DNA of 64,000 nt from Planctomycetota bacterium (GTDB lineage: Bacteria > Planctomycetota > Phycisphaerae > Phycisphaerales > UBA1924), in the NCBI GenBank assembly GCA_018242625.1, contig JAFEBO010000003.1, positions 434,001 through 498,000 on the forward strand. The letters are read 5' to 3'. This document shows, in pieces, positions 25,574 through 35,312 of the stretch (its first letter is position 1; every line of letters begins with the position of its first letter). The notes under the pieces were generated by a model that saw nothing but the letters and a program-made list of their open reading frames with translations, was not told the DNA's origin and did not search any database. Made by a program: the position numbers and the translations under genes.

Positions 25574-26201
25574 GACGCAAACGGCCACGAAAGCAGGCGA
25601 GGATGCTCAGAAGCACATTGACGAGGCGTATGCCGCGTACCTAACTCATCGAGAGCTTCTCGTAAAGCAGGAATTCGATACCTCACGAGACTGCGACCGC
25701 TGGACGCTCACGGTCAGCGCAGGCGCGTTGGGGCTTTCCTTTACCTTCTTAAAGGACGTCGTAAGTCCTTCACATGCTCACTATCTTGCAGTTCTGGGCA
25801 CGGCTTGGGTCTTATTGGTTCTTTCCGTCGCGTCGACGTTGGTCAGCCTTCACCTGGGCCATTTCGCTTACCACGCGTTTCGCGAAGCACTCGACAAAAC
25901 TGCAAGTAAGCACCTGGGTCCAAGTTTTTGGGACGAGGTCCCCAAAGCGCATTCCAGATGTTGGCAAACAAAGGCTTGTAGGTGGGCGGCATGGCTAGGA
26001 GCCACCTTCGCGGTGTTCGGCCTACTGGCGCTGCTCGCCTTTGGGATTCTCAATTACGGTGCTCAAGGAGCAAGGAATGGCGAAGCAGAATCGTCCGATC
26101 CGGCCCGCTCAGCCTCTGCAACCGCCACAAACACCGAAGCCAGCGCGACCGCAACCTCTACCGGAGGAACGGCAACAGCGACCGCTAAGGCCAAGCCCTG
26201 A
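25572..26201 (+). CDS. hypothetical membrane protein
   Basis: 209 residues from the ATG at 25572. A charged N-terminal helix (ATKAGEDAQKHIDEAYAAYL) leads to two adjacent hydrophobic segments around residues 45-62 and 70-98 (LAVLGTAWVLLVLSVASTLV). A third lies near 137-157 (WLGATFAVFGLLALLAFGIL). The tail is low-complexity Ala/Thr/Ser (SATATNTEASATATSTGG). Base composition is less GC-biased than in neighbours. It lies at the left edge of a small region with a methyltransferase-nuclease fusion and an HNH-like protein, which suggests an accessory role. Function unknown. Confidence 0.65.
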   Translation: MTQTATKAGEDAQKHIDEAYAAYLTHRELLVKQEFDTSRDCDRWTLTVSAGALGLSFTFLKDVVSPSHAHYLAVLGTAWVLLVLSVASTLVSLHLGHFAYHAFREALDKTASKHLGPSFWDEVPKAHSRCWQTKACRWAAWLGATFAVFGLLALLAFGILNYGAQGARNGEAESSDPARSASATATNTEASATATSTGGTATATAKAKP

Positions 26202-26331
26202 GATCGACGTAACGGGGGGACGGGGCAAAACGTCCGCGGGCGCCGTGCCTTCGAGTATGCCGGTCCCCAAGCCATCGATTCCGAAGCCCACAACTGGATC
26301 AGAGCGTCCGGCGAGCAACAAGCCCGACTGA
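26077..26331 (+). CDS. possible small Pro-rich protein overlapping the previous gene
   Basis: 84 residues starting MAKQNRPIRPAQPLQPPQTP, rich in Pro, Arg and Lys. Support is a strong ribosome site (AAGGAGCAAGGA directly before ATG) and continuation 130 bases past the stop of the upstream gene. Against it: it overlaps the low-complexity 3' end of that gene by 125 bases, and the proline richness may simply be the frame-shifted reading of Ala/Thr codons. No family is recognised. Confidence 0.35.
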   Translation: MAKQNRPIRPAQPLQPPQTPKPARPQPLPEERQQRPLRPSPEIDVTGGRGKTSAGAVPSSMPVPKPSIPKPTTGSERPASNKPD

Positions 26332-26383
26332 GTTAATCGTGTGCGCCCGGCGACGTGAGGACAGCCAGTCCCACGCACACCGA

Positions 26384-26503
26384 GCCCGTTCCCCTGTCGG
26401 CGGAGCATGGCTGACGCGTCCGCCGCGCGGTGCCAACTCACGCACTCCCGACGGGTGGGCCGTCACGGTCCATGTACAATCTGCCGCCGGCAGGGGAACG
26501 GGC
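26384..26503. repeat. 20-base inverted repeat with 80-base spacer
   Basis: GCCCGTTCCCCTGTCGGCGG (26384-26403) and its reverse complement at 26484-26503 match at 19 of 20 positions. The element lies between the membrane/Pro-rich genes and the methyltransferase gene. A smaller GTGTGCG/CGCACAC pair (26339-26345, 26374-26380) precedes it. A TACAAT hexamer at 26475-26480 may be the methyltransferase -10 box. Confidence 0.6.
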
Positions 26504-26540
26504 GGCCAATCGCGCGGCTCCGATCGGGTAATCTCCGGGC

Positions 26541-28112
26541 ATGGCGAAGAAGTCCGTAACGAAAGCTGATATCCAAGCGAGCAAGACGAAGGCTGCCCCG
26601 GCGGCGGGACGGCCATCGGCGCTGCTCGACACGCGGGTAATTTACTGCGGGGACAACCTGGAGCAACTTGCGAAGCTCCCGGACGCTTGTATAGATCTGA
26701 TCTACATCGATCCGCCTTTCAACAGCAACCGCAATTACGAGGTGTTCTGGGGCGAGACGAAGGAGAAGCGGTCGTTCGAGGACCGGCACGAATCGACGCA
26801 GGCGTACATCGACTACATGCGTCCCCGGTGCGTGCAGCTAGCCCGGGTCTTGAAGAAGACCGGCTCGTTTTACTACCACTGCGACTGGCACGCGAGCCAT
26901 TACGTGAAGGTGATGCTCGACCAGATTATGGGCGAAGGGAACTTCGTCAACGAGATCATCTGGAAGCGGCAGAGCGCGCACAACGACGCGAAGCAGGGGA
27001 GCAAGCACCTTGGGCGGGTCCACGACTCGATCTTTTTCTACGCGGGCACCGGCGATTACACATTCAACCATCAGTACAAGCCGTACGACCCCGAGTATGT
27101 CGAGGCGTTTTACAAGCATGTGGAGCCCGAGACCGGCCGTCGGTACAGACTCGGCGACATTACCGCGCCAGGTGGAGCGGCGGAAGCAAAGGGCAACCCG
27201 TATTACGAGTTTCTCGGAGTGAAGCGATACTGGCGATACAGCGAAGAGAACATGCACAAATTGTACAAGGAAGGTCGCATCATTCAGACGAAGCCGGGCG
27301 CTGTGCCAGCGTACAAACGCTATCTAGACGAAGGCAAGGGAACGCCCGTCGGCACGGTTTGGGACGACATAGGGCCCATCCAGTCATCTGCCGAGGAATC
27401 GCTTGGATACCCAACGCAGAAGCCGCTCGCCTTACTCGAGCGCATCCTGAGCTTGAGCAGCAATCCCAACGATGTGGTGCTGGACGCTTTCTGCGGATGC
27501 GGGACGGCCCTAGTCGCTGCACAAAGTCTCGGTCGCCAGTGGATTGGTATCGACATTTCGCCCACTGCATGCCGAGTCATGGCGAAGCGCCTACGTGATG
27601 TGTGCAGGTTGCCGGAGAATGAAAAACTCTGGCTTGAGGGCAGGGGCTTTGTCGTCCGCGACCTGCCTTGGAGTATCGCCAAGCTCAAGGAAATCCCGCC
27701 CTTCGAGTTCGAAAACTGGGCGGTCATCGCGCTGGGCGGAATCCCCAACAAGGTGCAAGTCGGCGACATGGGGATCGACGGTCGCATCTTTCCTGTCGGC
27801 ACCAAGCCGAGCGAGACCGGCCCCAAGAAGCTCAAGGGCGAGGGCAAGGGCGGGCACACCGGCGCCGACATGTTCGCGGGCGACTGGTTCCCGATTCAGG
27901 TCAAGCAGATGGACAAGGTCGGCAGGCCCGACATCGACCAGTTCGAGGCCGTCATGGCACGCGAAGACCGCCAACGCGGCTTCTTCGTCGCCTTCGGCTT
28001 CTCCTCGGACGCCGAGGCCGAGTGCAACGCCTTCCACAAGAAGACCGGCCGCATCATCAAGCTGATTACCGTGCAGGAGATTCTGGACGAGCAGCACGTG
28101 CAGAAGATGTAG
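26541..28112 (+). CDS. DNA methyltransferase fused to Mrr-like restriction endonuclease domain
   Basis: 523 residues. The N-terminal part is a beta-class amino-methyltransferase: motif IV DPPF at 57-60 (LIYIDPPFNSNRNYEVFWGE), then the recognition region, LGYPTQKPLALLERIL, and motif I DAFCGCGTALVAAQSLGR near 315. The C-terminal part (about 385-523) reads as a PD-(D/E)xK nuclease of Mrr type: GDMGIDGRIFP near 411 and IQVKQMDKVGRPDIDQF with Q453 and K455. RGFFVAFGFSSDAEAE and KLITVQEIL complete it. Both activities in one chain would make a self-contained restriction-modification enzyme. The target sequence cannot be read. The HNH-like gene converges on it 23 bases downstream. Confidence 0.88.
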   Translation: MAKKSVTKADIQASKTKAAPAAGRPSALLDTRVIYCGDNLEQLAKLPDACIDLIYIDPPFNSNRNYEVFWGETKEKRSFEDRHESTQAYIDYMRPRCVQLARVLKKTGSFYYHCDWHASHYVKVMLDQIMGEGNFVNEIIWKRQSAHNDAKQGSKHLGRVHDSIFFYAGTGDYTFNHQYKPYDPEYVEAFYKHVEPETGRRYRLGDITAPGGAAEAKGNPYYEFLGVKRYWRYSEENMHKLYKEGRIIQTKPGAVPAYKRYLDEGKGTPVGTVWDDIGPIQSSAEESLGYPTQKPLALLERILSLSSNPNDVVLDAFCGCGTALVAAQSLGRQWIGIDISPTACRVMAKRLRDVCRLPENEKLWLEGRGFVVRDLPWSIAKLKEIPPFEFENWAVIALGGIPNKVQVGDMGIDGRIFPVGTKPSETGPKKLKGEGKGGHTGADMFAGDWFPIQVKQMDKVGRPDIDQFEAVMAREDRQRGFFVAFGFSSDAEAECNAFHKKTGRIIKLITVQEILDEQHVQKM

Positions 28113-28135
28113 ACGCCACGGGATGCCGCTCCGCC

Positions 28136-28876
28136 TCAGGCAGTTTTTCGGCTTATCGCCCTAAATGGCAGACCACCATTCAAACAAGGAATGTTGAGCC
28201 ATCTGGTGCTTACTTGGCCGGGCTGCATTTCGGCGAAGTTGGTGACATCACACAATCGCCTCGAATGCGCCCAGTCGAGCGTGGCTTGGTCTGAAAAAGT
28301 TACGACGTAGCCGAGGGGAGGACGGCCGACTTGGCAGTAGATTCCGGCGGTTGGACCGCCCGTTGTGTCGATCGCAGAAAATCCGCCCTCATGAACTGCC
28401 CGACCGAAATGGAAGTACACAAAGAGCCGAAAGTCCCCGAGCCCGCCGGTTGCCTTTGGATTGAGAACAAACCCCCGCAATCGCGGATAGTCGCCCCATC
28501 GAATTGACGGCAACTCGGCAGCTGCGATAGCCATGATCGCGATTTGCTTGCTGACCGCGAGAAAGTCAGCGGTGACTGCCAGTAGGGGAAAGTCGCCGGG
28601 CCTCAGTTTGGAGTGCTCGGACAGGAGTGTCCGGGTCCACTGGGCGAACGGGCCGACATAATGCTTGTTTCCGAAATTGTTGCACCGATGGCAGAGCGAG
28701 CGCCGTGTCAGACCTTGTCGCAGAGTCGTTCCGGTTCGAAAGCCGTCCGCCAAGGATTGGAAGGTATCGAGCTGAACAGATGCTTTGTTCTCAGCGGAGC
28801 GCGGAATGACGTGCTCTTCCGTAAGGTCGCGAACTCTCGCACACAGCCGACAAACGTCACTGGTAGATGCCAACAT
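28136..28876 (-). CDS. HNH-nuclease-like zinc-binding protein
   Basis: 246 residues from the ATG at 28876, with GGAAAGGA upstream. The first 70 residues have the HNH/zinc layout: Cys9-x2-Cys12 (CRLCARVRDL), His22 (LTEEHVIPRS) and Cys62-x2-Cys65-Asn-Asn (CHRCNNFGNK). The remaining 175 residues have no recognised domain and include a mildly hydrophobic stretch (AVSKQIAIMAIAAAELP). Similar N-termini occur in HNH endonucleases of defence or mobile context, and the gene is next to a methyltransferase-nuclease fusion. The second His of a full HNH motif is not evident, so nuclease activity is unproven. Confidence 0.65.
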   Translation of the reverse strand: MLASTSDVCRLCARVRDLTEEHVIPRSAENKASVQLDTFQSLADGFRTGTTLRQGLTRRSLCHRCNNFGNKHYVGPFAQWTRTLLSEHSKLRPGDFPLLAVTADFLAVSKQIAIMAIAAAELPSIRWGDYPRLRGFVLNPKATGGLGDFRLFVYFHFGRAVHEGGFSAIDTTGGPTAGIYCQVGRPPLGYVVTFSDQATLDWAHSRRLCDVTNFAEMQPGQVSTRWLNIPCLNGGLPFRAISRKTA

Positions 28877-29552
28877 GTTGCATTCCTTTCCGCAGGCTGC
28901 TCGCGGGTTCAACCATCGACACGCTTCTCCCTGTCTTTCCCAGCCAACCCTATATGCAGCAGTCTGCCAAGGCTATCGCATTAGACTAGATATTGTGCTC
29001 CAATCCTTGTGTCTGCGGGAGGTAATGCTCCGCATGCGGATTGATGGCCCGGGCGGTGGGGCAGGTTTGCTCCCGTTGGGCGGGGCGGCCATTTGTTCGA
29101 TTCATTGGTCATTGCCTTCAGCAGGCGGGGTGCCGGGGAGGGCGGCCAGCCCTCCCGGCGCCGGCGGTGCTCGCGGGAAGGGCACGCACGCGTGGGAATC
29201 GCGTTCGCGGCGTTGATTTTCCACAACTTTGTGGAGCGAGCCCCCGCGCCCTCGCTCGCGCGTCGGGTTCGAAAAGGCGGCTTTCCCATCTCTTTCTTTC
29301 TTTGCGTTCTCTGCGCTCTCCGTGGTGAAACGTCTTTTCCTCTCTTCCTCTTCTCTGTGCAACTTTGTGCTCTTTGTGTCCTTTGTGGTGAAATCCGGGG
29401 TTCCGCTCCAGTCGGGTCGGCGATCCGTCGAAGCCGTGAGGAAGTATCTCCGCGTGCCGATTGATGACCCGGGCAGCGGGGCGGCATCGCTCCTCTTGGG
29501 TGGGGCGACCGGACGAGCGGGTCAACGAATCCACACAAGCGAGTACAAGAGA
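28877..29552. repeat. gene-poor region with duplicated segment and CACGGAG-type repeats
   Basis: No gene is supported. Two related segments occur in direct orientation, about 29020-29091 and 29441-29511. Both carry CTCCGC-TG-GGATTGATG-CCCGGGC-like text and then CTC-TTGGG-GGGGCG, roughly four fifths identical by eye. Two inverted CACGGAG-type repeats lie at about 29286-29330 (ending CTCTCCGTGGTGAAACG) and 29345-29396 (ending CTTTGTGGTGAAATCC). Confidence 0.55.
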
Positions 29553-30212
29553 ATGGCTGATTACATCCCCGGTCCGGACGCGAATTTCCAGGCGTGGCAG
29601 TCGAACTTTGTGACGTACGCCAACGCCAACCTGGCCGCGCTCGGCCTCGTCGCCGCCGACATGGCGCCCATCACCGCCGCTCAGACGACGTGGAACACCG
29701 CGTTCCCGGCGCACGTGGCCGCGGTCAACGCCGCCAAGGCCGCCAAGCAGACCAAGGACGAGGCCCGGCAGGCGTACGTCGCCGCGATCCGCCCGCTGGT
29801 CCGCCGCCTGCAGGCCTCGGCCGCGGTGAGCGATGCCGAGCGCGCGGCGCTGGGCATCACCGTCAAGTCGGCCCCCAGCCCCATCGGCCCCCCCACCGCG
29901 ACGCCGCTGGTCAGCGTCGACACCGGCAACCGCCTGCAGCACACGATCAAGTTCGTCGACGCCGCCAACCCGACCCGGCGCGGCAAGCCCGCGGGGGTCA
30001 TGGGCGTCGAGATCTGGAACAGCGTCGGCACCACGCCGCCCGCGAACGAGGATGCGCTGCAGTTTGTCGCCGTCGATACCAGCTCGCCGTATGTGCTGAA
30101 CTTCGACTCGGGCGAGGGCGGCAAGACCGCGTACTACTGGCTCCGCTACGTCAGCCCGACCGGCGAACGCGGGCCGTGGAGCGAGCAGACCGCGGCGACG
30201 ATCGCGGCGTAA
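29553..30212 (+). CDS. hypothetical protein, paralogue of the gene at 24750
   Basis: 219 residues from the ATG at 29553 (MADYIPGPDANFQAWQSNFV); the reading frame is open further upstream, but that part is repeat sequence and lacks a good start. An Ala-rich helical half (TAAQTTWNTAFPAHVAAVNA, KQTKDEARQAYVAAIRPLVR) is followed by a beta-rich half with NRLQHTIKFVDAANPTRRGK. The C-terminus is fibronectin-like: GGKTAYYWLRYVSPTGERGP then WSEQTAATIAA. It shares order and many residues with the protein at 24750. No signal, motif or known function. It converges on atpA with a shared terminator between. Confidence 0.75.
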   Translation: MADYIPGPDANFQAWQSNFVTYANANLAALGLVAADMAPITAAQTTWNTAFPAHVAAVNAAKAAKQTKDEARQAYVAAIRPLVRRLQASAAVSDAERAALGITVKSAPSPIGPPTATPLVSVDTGNRLQHTIKFVDAANPTRRGKPAGVMGVEIWNSVGTTPPANEDALQFVAVDTSSPYVLNFDSGEGGKTAYYWLRYVSPTGERGPWSEQTAATIAA

Positions 30213-30257
30213 GAACGCCGCCGCATCCGGCGGAGCCGGAGTACAAACCAGAGCAAT

Positions 30258-30293
30258 GAAAAAGGGAGACGCCCGATGCGTCTCCCTTTGTTT
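30258..30293. terminator. bidirectional terminator between hypothetical gene and atpA
   Basis: A perfect 12-bp stem AAAGGGAGACGC (30261-30272) with GCGTCTCCCTTT (30278-30289) and a 5-base loop. The arms give T-rich tails on both strands, which suits two convergent genes. Confidence 0.8.
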
Positions 30294-30352
30294 ATCGTGG
30301 GTCGGAGCGACCGGCCTCGGAGAGGCGGGCCACCAAAGGCCGGGAAGAAGGA

Positions 30353-31906
<1,554 letters not shown>

Positions 31907-32061
31907 GGCGGGGTCCTTTTGGCCGCAGCCGGGAATGGCCCTTCGGGGGCTCCCGGATGGGCTGCAACGATAGGTGGTTCACCCCGTCGGGTCACCTGCC
32001 GGGGGAACCGAAAGGGGTGGAAAAGGACCCTTCCAAATGCCGGATTCGAGGCTCCGGGAAA

Positions 32062-32092
32062 CAAAAACCCCGGGCGGCAAAGCCCGGGGATT
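32062..32092 (-). terminator. rho-independent terminator after the dockerin gene at 32114
   Basis: An 8-bp stem CCCCGGGC (32068-32075) with GCCCGGGG (32082-32089) and a 6-base loop, followed on the minus strand by TTTTTG. Confidence 0.75.
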
Positions 32093-32113
32093 GGTGCGTT
32101 CTCGTGTTGGGGA

Positions 32114-33127
32114 TCAGGAGCAGACGAGGCTGTCGTAGGCCGCGGCGAAGATCACGAAATCGGTGTCGTCCACCACGCCGTCGAAATTCAGATCGGCCGA
32201 GCAGTTGGATGGCATCTGCGGCGTGCCGCACTCAAACGCGTCGTACTGGCCGGCGAAGACAACAAAATCGTTGTCCTGGACAAAGGAGTCGCTGTTGAAG
32301 TCGGCCGGGCAGCTGAGCACAACCGGCTGGACGGCGGCGTCGGTGTAGATGGTGTTGCTGCCGCCGGGCATGTTGGCGACGAACGTGTCGCCTCCCGTTT
32401 CGGGGTTGATCGTGCGGAGCGATGGAGCGCCGGTGCCCTGCAGGGGGTTGACGATCTGGTACGCGGTGTACCAGATCTTTCCGGTGGAGAAGTCCGTGCC
32501 GAATCCCTGGTTGTACGCGGGGTGGAAGGTCAGGTTGGTGCCGAGCCAGATCGCATCGCCGTCAACAAGGTGCGAGACAAAGCCGTTGTAGACATCGAGG
32601 AAGATGAACTCGCCGCTCGGGCGGCAGGTCAGGCCGACGTGCAGAACATTGACCAGCGAGTTGACCGGCACAACCGACGCGACGGCGCCACTATGAACAT
32701 CAAAGTTGATAAGCCGGGACGTCGTGCTTCCGGAAGTCGTCGTGGCCATGCCCGTGAGGCGATGGTTGACCGGGTTCCACGCAAGGTCGGTGATCACTTC
32801 ATTGGCGTTCAAGCCGACCGGGGCGCCCACCTGCGTGACGCCGCCGGTCGCCTGGTTCACGCTGTAAAGACCCTGCTGCATCGAACCGGCCGGACCCTGC
32901 ACTGTGGCCCAGAGGCGGCCGTCCGGCGTGAACTCCAGACCGGAAATGAAATGGTCCGCCGGAACAGTCATCGTTCCCTTGGAGCTTTGCGCAGCCACGG
33001 AGCTCGCGTTGAAGGAAATCAGCGTGGCGACAGCGTTTGTGCGGCTGACCTTGGGCGTCCAGATCACCTGCGCGGATGCAGACAAGGAGATCGCAGTCAC
33101 GCCGAGCAATGCAGAAAACCGGACCAT
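32114..33127 (-). CDS. secreted propeller-like protein with GC-type dockerin tail
   Basis: 337 residues from the ATG at 33127 with GGAGGTG upstream; signal peptide MVRFSALLGVTAISLSASAQ. Residues about 22-270 show repeated short beta motifs such as HFISGLEFTPDGRLWATVQG, VITDLAWNPVNHRLTGMATT and GFGTDFSTGKIWYTAYQ. These suit a beta-propeller, but no named family is certain. The tail (about 275-337) has CPADFNSDSFVQDNDF and CSADLNFDGVVDDTDF; the first loop has Gln where others have Asp. It lies away from the main dockerin cluster, upstream of atpA on the same strand, with its own terminator. Confidence 0.8.
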   Translation of the reverse strand: MVRFSALLGVTAISLSASAQVIWTPKVSRTNAVATLISFNASSVAAQSSKGTMTVPADHFISGLEFTPDGRLWATVQGPAGSMQQGLYSVNQATGGVTQVGAPVGLNANEVITDLAWNPVNHRLTGMATTTSGSTTSRLINFDVHSGAVASVVPVNSLVNVLHVGLTCRPSGEFIFLDVYNGFVSHLVDGDAIWLGTNLTFHPAYNQGFGTDFSTGKIWYTAYQIVNPLQGTGAPSLRTINPETGGDTFVANMPGGSNTIYTDAAVQPVVLSCPADFNSDSFVQDNDFVVFAGQYDAFECGTPQMPSNCSADLNFDGVVDDTDFVIFAAAYDSLVCS

Positions 33128-33264
33128 GAGACACCTCCAAAGTGCCCGCTGACGCGCGGAGCAGCGCCCCCCAAGCGGTCTCTTCCCCTCCCACTGTTTT
33201 TAGTGTAACAGATCGTGTTGCGGCAAGAGCTTTTTTTGAGATACGAACGCCGCACGAACACCGC

Positions 33265-34278
33265 TCACCGCTTCTTAATGGAGACACGCACCAAACGCGT
33301 ATCGGTTTCGAACTTCAGCAGCGAAGGCAGGTCGCAGAAAGTGATCTCCTTCTGACCGATCCCCTTTTCAAGGTCTTCGAAGGAGAGGCTCACGGTGGCG
33401 ACGATCTTGAGCTCTGATCTTTTGATCTGATCAATGAGGTCCGCGGGTCCGCTGACGGTGACCTTTGGGATAAACCGGTCCTGCTCGGGCATCGAGATCT
33501 CCCAGCGTGAGAGTTCCCCCGGCGCGACGCGGACCTGCACCGGGACACCCGTCAACTCTGTCGTGGCCTGGCGTGCGCGGAGCGTGAGAGTGACCTGGGC
33601 CGCTGGGGGCTCCAGCCGAACGCCGGGCACTCCCTGCAGCGCGGCGGGCGGCTCCAGGCGGACCTGGGGGATCACCTCCTGCTTGCCCGGGACCAGACGG
33701 CCGATGTCATCGGCCCGCAGCGTGGCGAACACCTCCGGCGAGGATCCGACCCGCGAGGCAAGCTCCGCGGGGAAGTAGAGCTTCGCGGTGGCGGGCTTGG
33801 CTTCGGGCACGCCCTCGAGCGGAGTCTCTCCCGCCTTGACCGCGATGTGGGCGATCCGGGCCTCCAGATTGTCGATGCGGACACGCAGGCTCGGCGGCTC
33901 GACGCGCTCGATCGAAAGGCCGAGCCCCGCGAACTGCGGCACATTGCGCAGCGCGTCCCGCAACTCGACCACGTTCTCTCCGGGCGTCGCCGGAATGGCG
34001 GGATTTCCGATCGAGAGCTTGACCGGGTTCTTGTCCGATGCTGCAGCGAAACCCTCGGCCTGCGAAAGGGCCGCGGCGCTGCCGGAGAAGTACACCTTGA
34101 GGCTGTTCTGCCCGTCCGGGGAAGAGTCCGACTCGATAAAGCGGTCGGTCGGCGCATCGGAAACGAACTGGACCTTGAAGTGAAGCTCGCGGCGCTGCAG
34201 GCTCTCGGCCTCCGCAAAGATCCAGACCAGCAGCGTGACGATCGAGACGAGAAGGATGGTCTTGATTCGGTCGAGCAT
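33265..34278 (-). CDS. cdaR: YbbR-domain protein, probable CdaR regulator of CdaA
   Basis: 337 residues. A single N-terminal membrane anchor (IKTILLVSIVTLLVWIFAEA) is followed by several YbbR-type repeats, seen as VELRDALRNVPQFAGLGLSI, PPSLRVRIDNLEARIAHIAV, GVPEAKPATAKLYFP and ITELTGVPVQVRV-like strands. In Firmicutes CdaR binds and modulates the diadenylate cyclase CdaA; the gene follows cdaA here by only 6 bases, which supports the same pairing. glmM, often third in this cluster, is not adjacent. The symbol is assigned from context and fold. Confidence 0.8.
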   Translation of the reverse strand: MLDRIKTILLVSIVTLLVWIFAEAESLQRRELHFKVQFVSDAPTDRFIESDSSPDGQNSLKVYFSGSAAALSQAEGFAAASDKNPVKLSIGNPAIPATPGENVVELRDALRNVPQFAGLGLSIERVEPPSLRVRIDNLEARIAHIAVKAGETPLEGVPEAKPATAKLYFPAELASRVGSSPEVFATLRADDIGRLVPGKQEVIPQVRLEPPAALQGVPGVRLEPPAAQVTLTLRARQATTELTGVPVQVRVAPGELSRWEISMPEQDRFIPKVTVSGPADLIDQIKRSELKIVATVSLSFEDLEKGIGQKEITFCDLPSLLKFETDTRLVRVSIKKR

Positions 34279-34284
34279 GGAAGA

Positions 34285-35250
34285 TCAGGCCGCGCCCTTT
34301 CCAAATTCCTCTTCGGCCGATTGATCGGCGCCGATCGCTTCGAAGGCGTTGGTCGCCTCGTTGGCGGGATTGAGCGCCACGGGTTCGGGCTCGCCCGTGA
34401 GCACCGACGAAGCGCCGGCGGCGGCAACGGCGGCCTCGATCGCCTGCTTCAGCGCCTGCGGGTGGAGCCGCTTCTTGAGCTCGATCTCGAGCTCTTCAGA
34501 ATTGACCAGTTCCATAAGCCGCCCGCGCTCGGCGATTCGGATCCTGCCCGACTCTTCGCTGACCACAACAACGAGCGCATCGCACTCTTTCGTGACACCA
34601 ACGGCCGCGCGGTGGCGCGATCCCAGCCTCTTGTCGGGCATGTCCTCGGGCTCGGCCAGCGGGAGCTGCACCCCGGCGGCGGCGATCCGCTTGCCCTTCA
34701 CCACAACCGCGAGGTCGTGCAGCGCCGACCCGGGAAAGAAAATCGTCTGGAGTAGACGGGACGTCAGCTCGGCGTTCATCGGGGTGCCGCCCTCGACCAC
34801 GCCGGCAACGGGGATCGACCGCTCGATGACGATGATGGCCCCGAACCGCGCCTTGCTCAGGTACTTGCAGGCCTCGCAGATCTCGTCGATGACCAGCGCG
34901 ATCTCCTTGGGCGACGACCGGAAAAAAGGAGTCTCGCCCAGGCGGACAAGAGCACGGCGCAGCTCGGGCTGAAAAATGACGACCAGGCCGATCGCCAGGA
35001 ACGCCAGGAGCCGGTCGTAGAGAACGCCGATCCGCTGGAAAACATCGGCGCCGCCCAGCACGCGGGCCGCCACTCCGATGATCACACCCAGCAGGAGCAG
35101 GCCCTTGAGCGCACCGGCGGCACGGGTGCCCTGCACAAACCGGATAATGGCATAGACGCAGATCCAGATGATCCCCAGTTCGAGCGCGACCACCAGGGGC
35201 GGATAGCCCGCGAGGCGGACGAGCAGATCATGGACGCGATTGAAGAACAT
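34285..35250 (-). CDS. cdaA: diadenylate cyclase CdaA (DAC domain)
   Basis: 321 residues. Three N-terminal membrane helices (about 18-38, 45-63, 75-93) precede the DAC domain, with FQPELRRALVRLG, ARFGAIIVIERSIPV, LLQTIFFPGSALHDLAVVVK and the RHR motif at 212-214 (GSRHRAAVG). The protein makes cyclic di-AMP from two ATP at the membrane. The usual DGA motif is D179-L180-A181 here, i.e. Gly is replaced by Leu while Asp is kept. A C-terminal extension of about 60 residues is acidic and Ala-rich. It is followed by cdaR in an operon-like arrangement. Confidence 0.88.
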   Translation of the reverse strand: MFFNRVHDLLVRLAGYPPLVVALELGIIWICVYAIIRFVQGTRAAGALKGLLLLGVIIGVAARVLGGADVFQRIGVLYDRLLAFLAIGLVVIFQPELRRALVRLGETPFFRSSPKEIALVIDEICEACKYLSKARFGAIIVIERSIPVAGVVEGGTPMNAELTSRLLQTIFFPGSALHDLAVVVKGKRIAAAGVQLPLAEPEDMPDKRLGSRHRAAVGVTKECDALVVVVSEESGRIRIAERGRLMELVNSEELEIELKKRLHPQALKQAIEAAVAAAGASSVLTGEPEPVALNPANEATNAFEAIGADQSAEEEFGKGAA

Positions 35251-35312
35251 CCGGCCGCAGAACTCCTTGCATGAGCGGTCGAGACCGCCCCAGAGTCTAC
35301 TCTTCGGCTTCT

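Noticed and set aside
29118-29942. 274-codon minus-strand open frame
   Set aside because: It is built from repeat sequence and the antisense of the gene at 29553.
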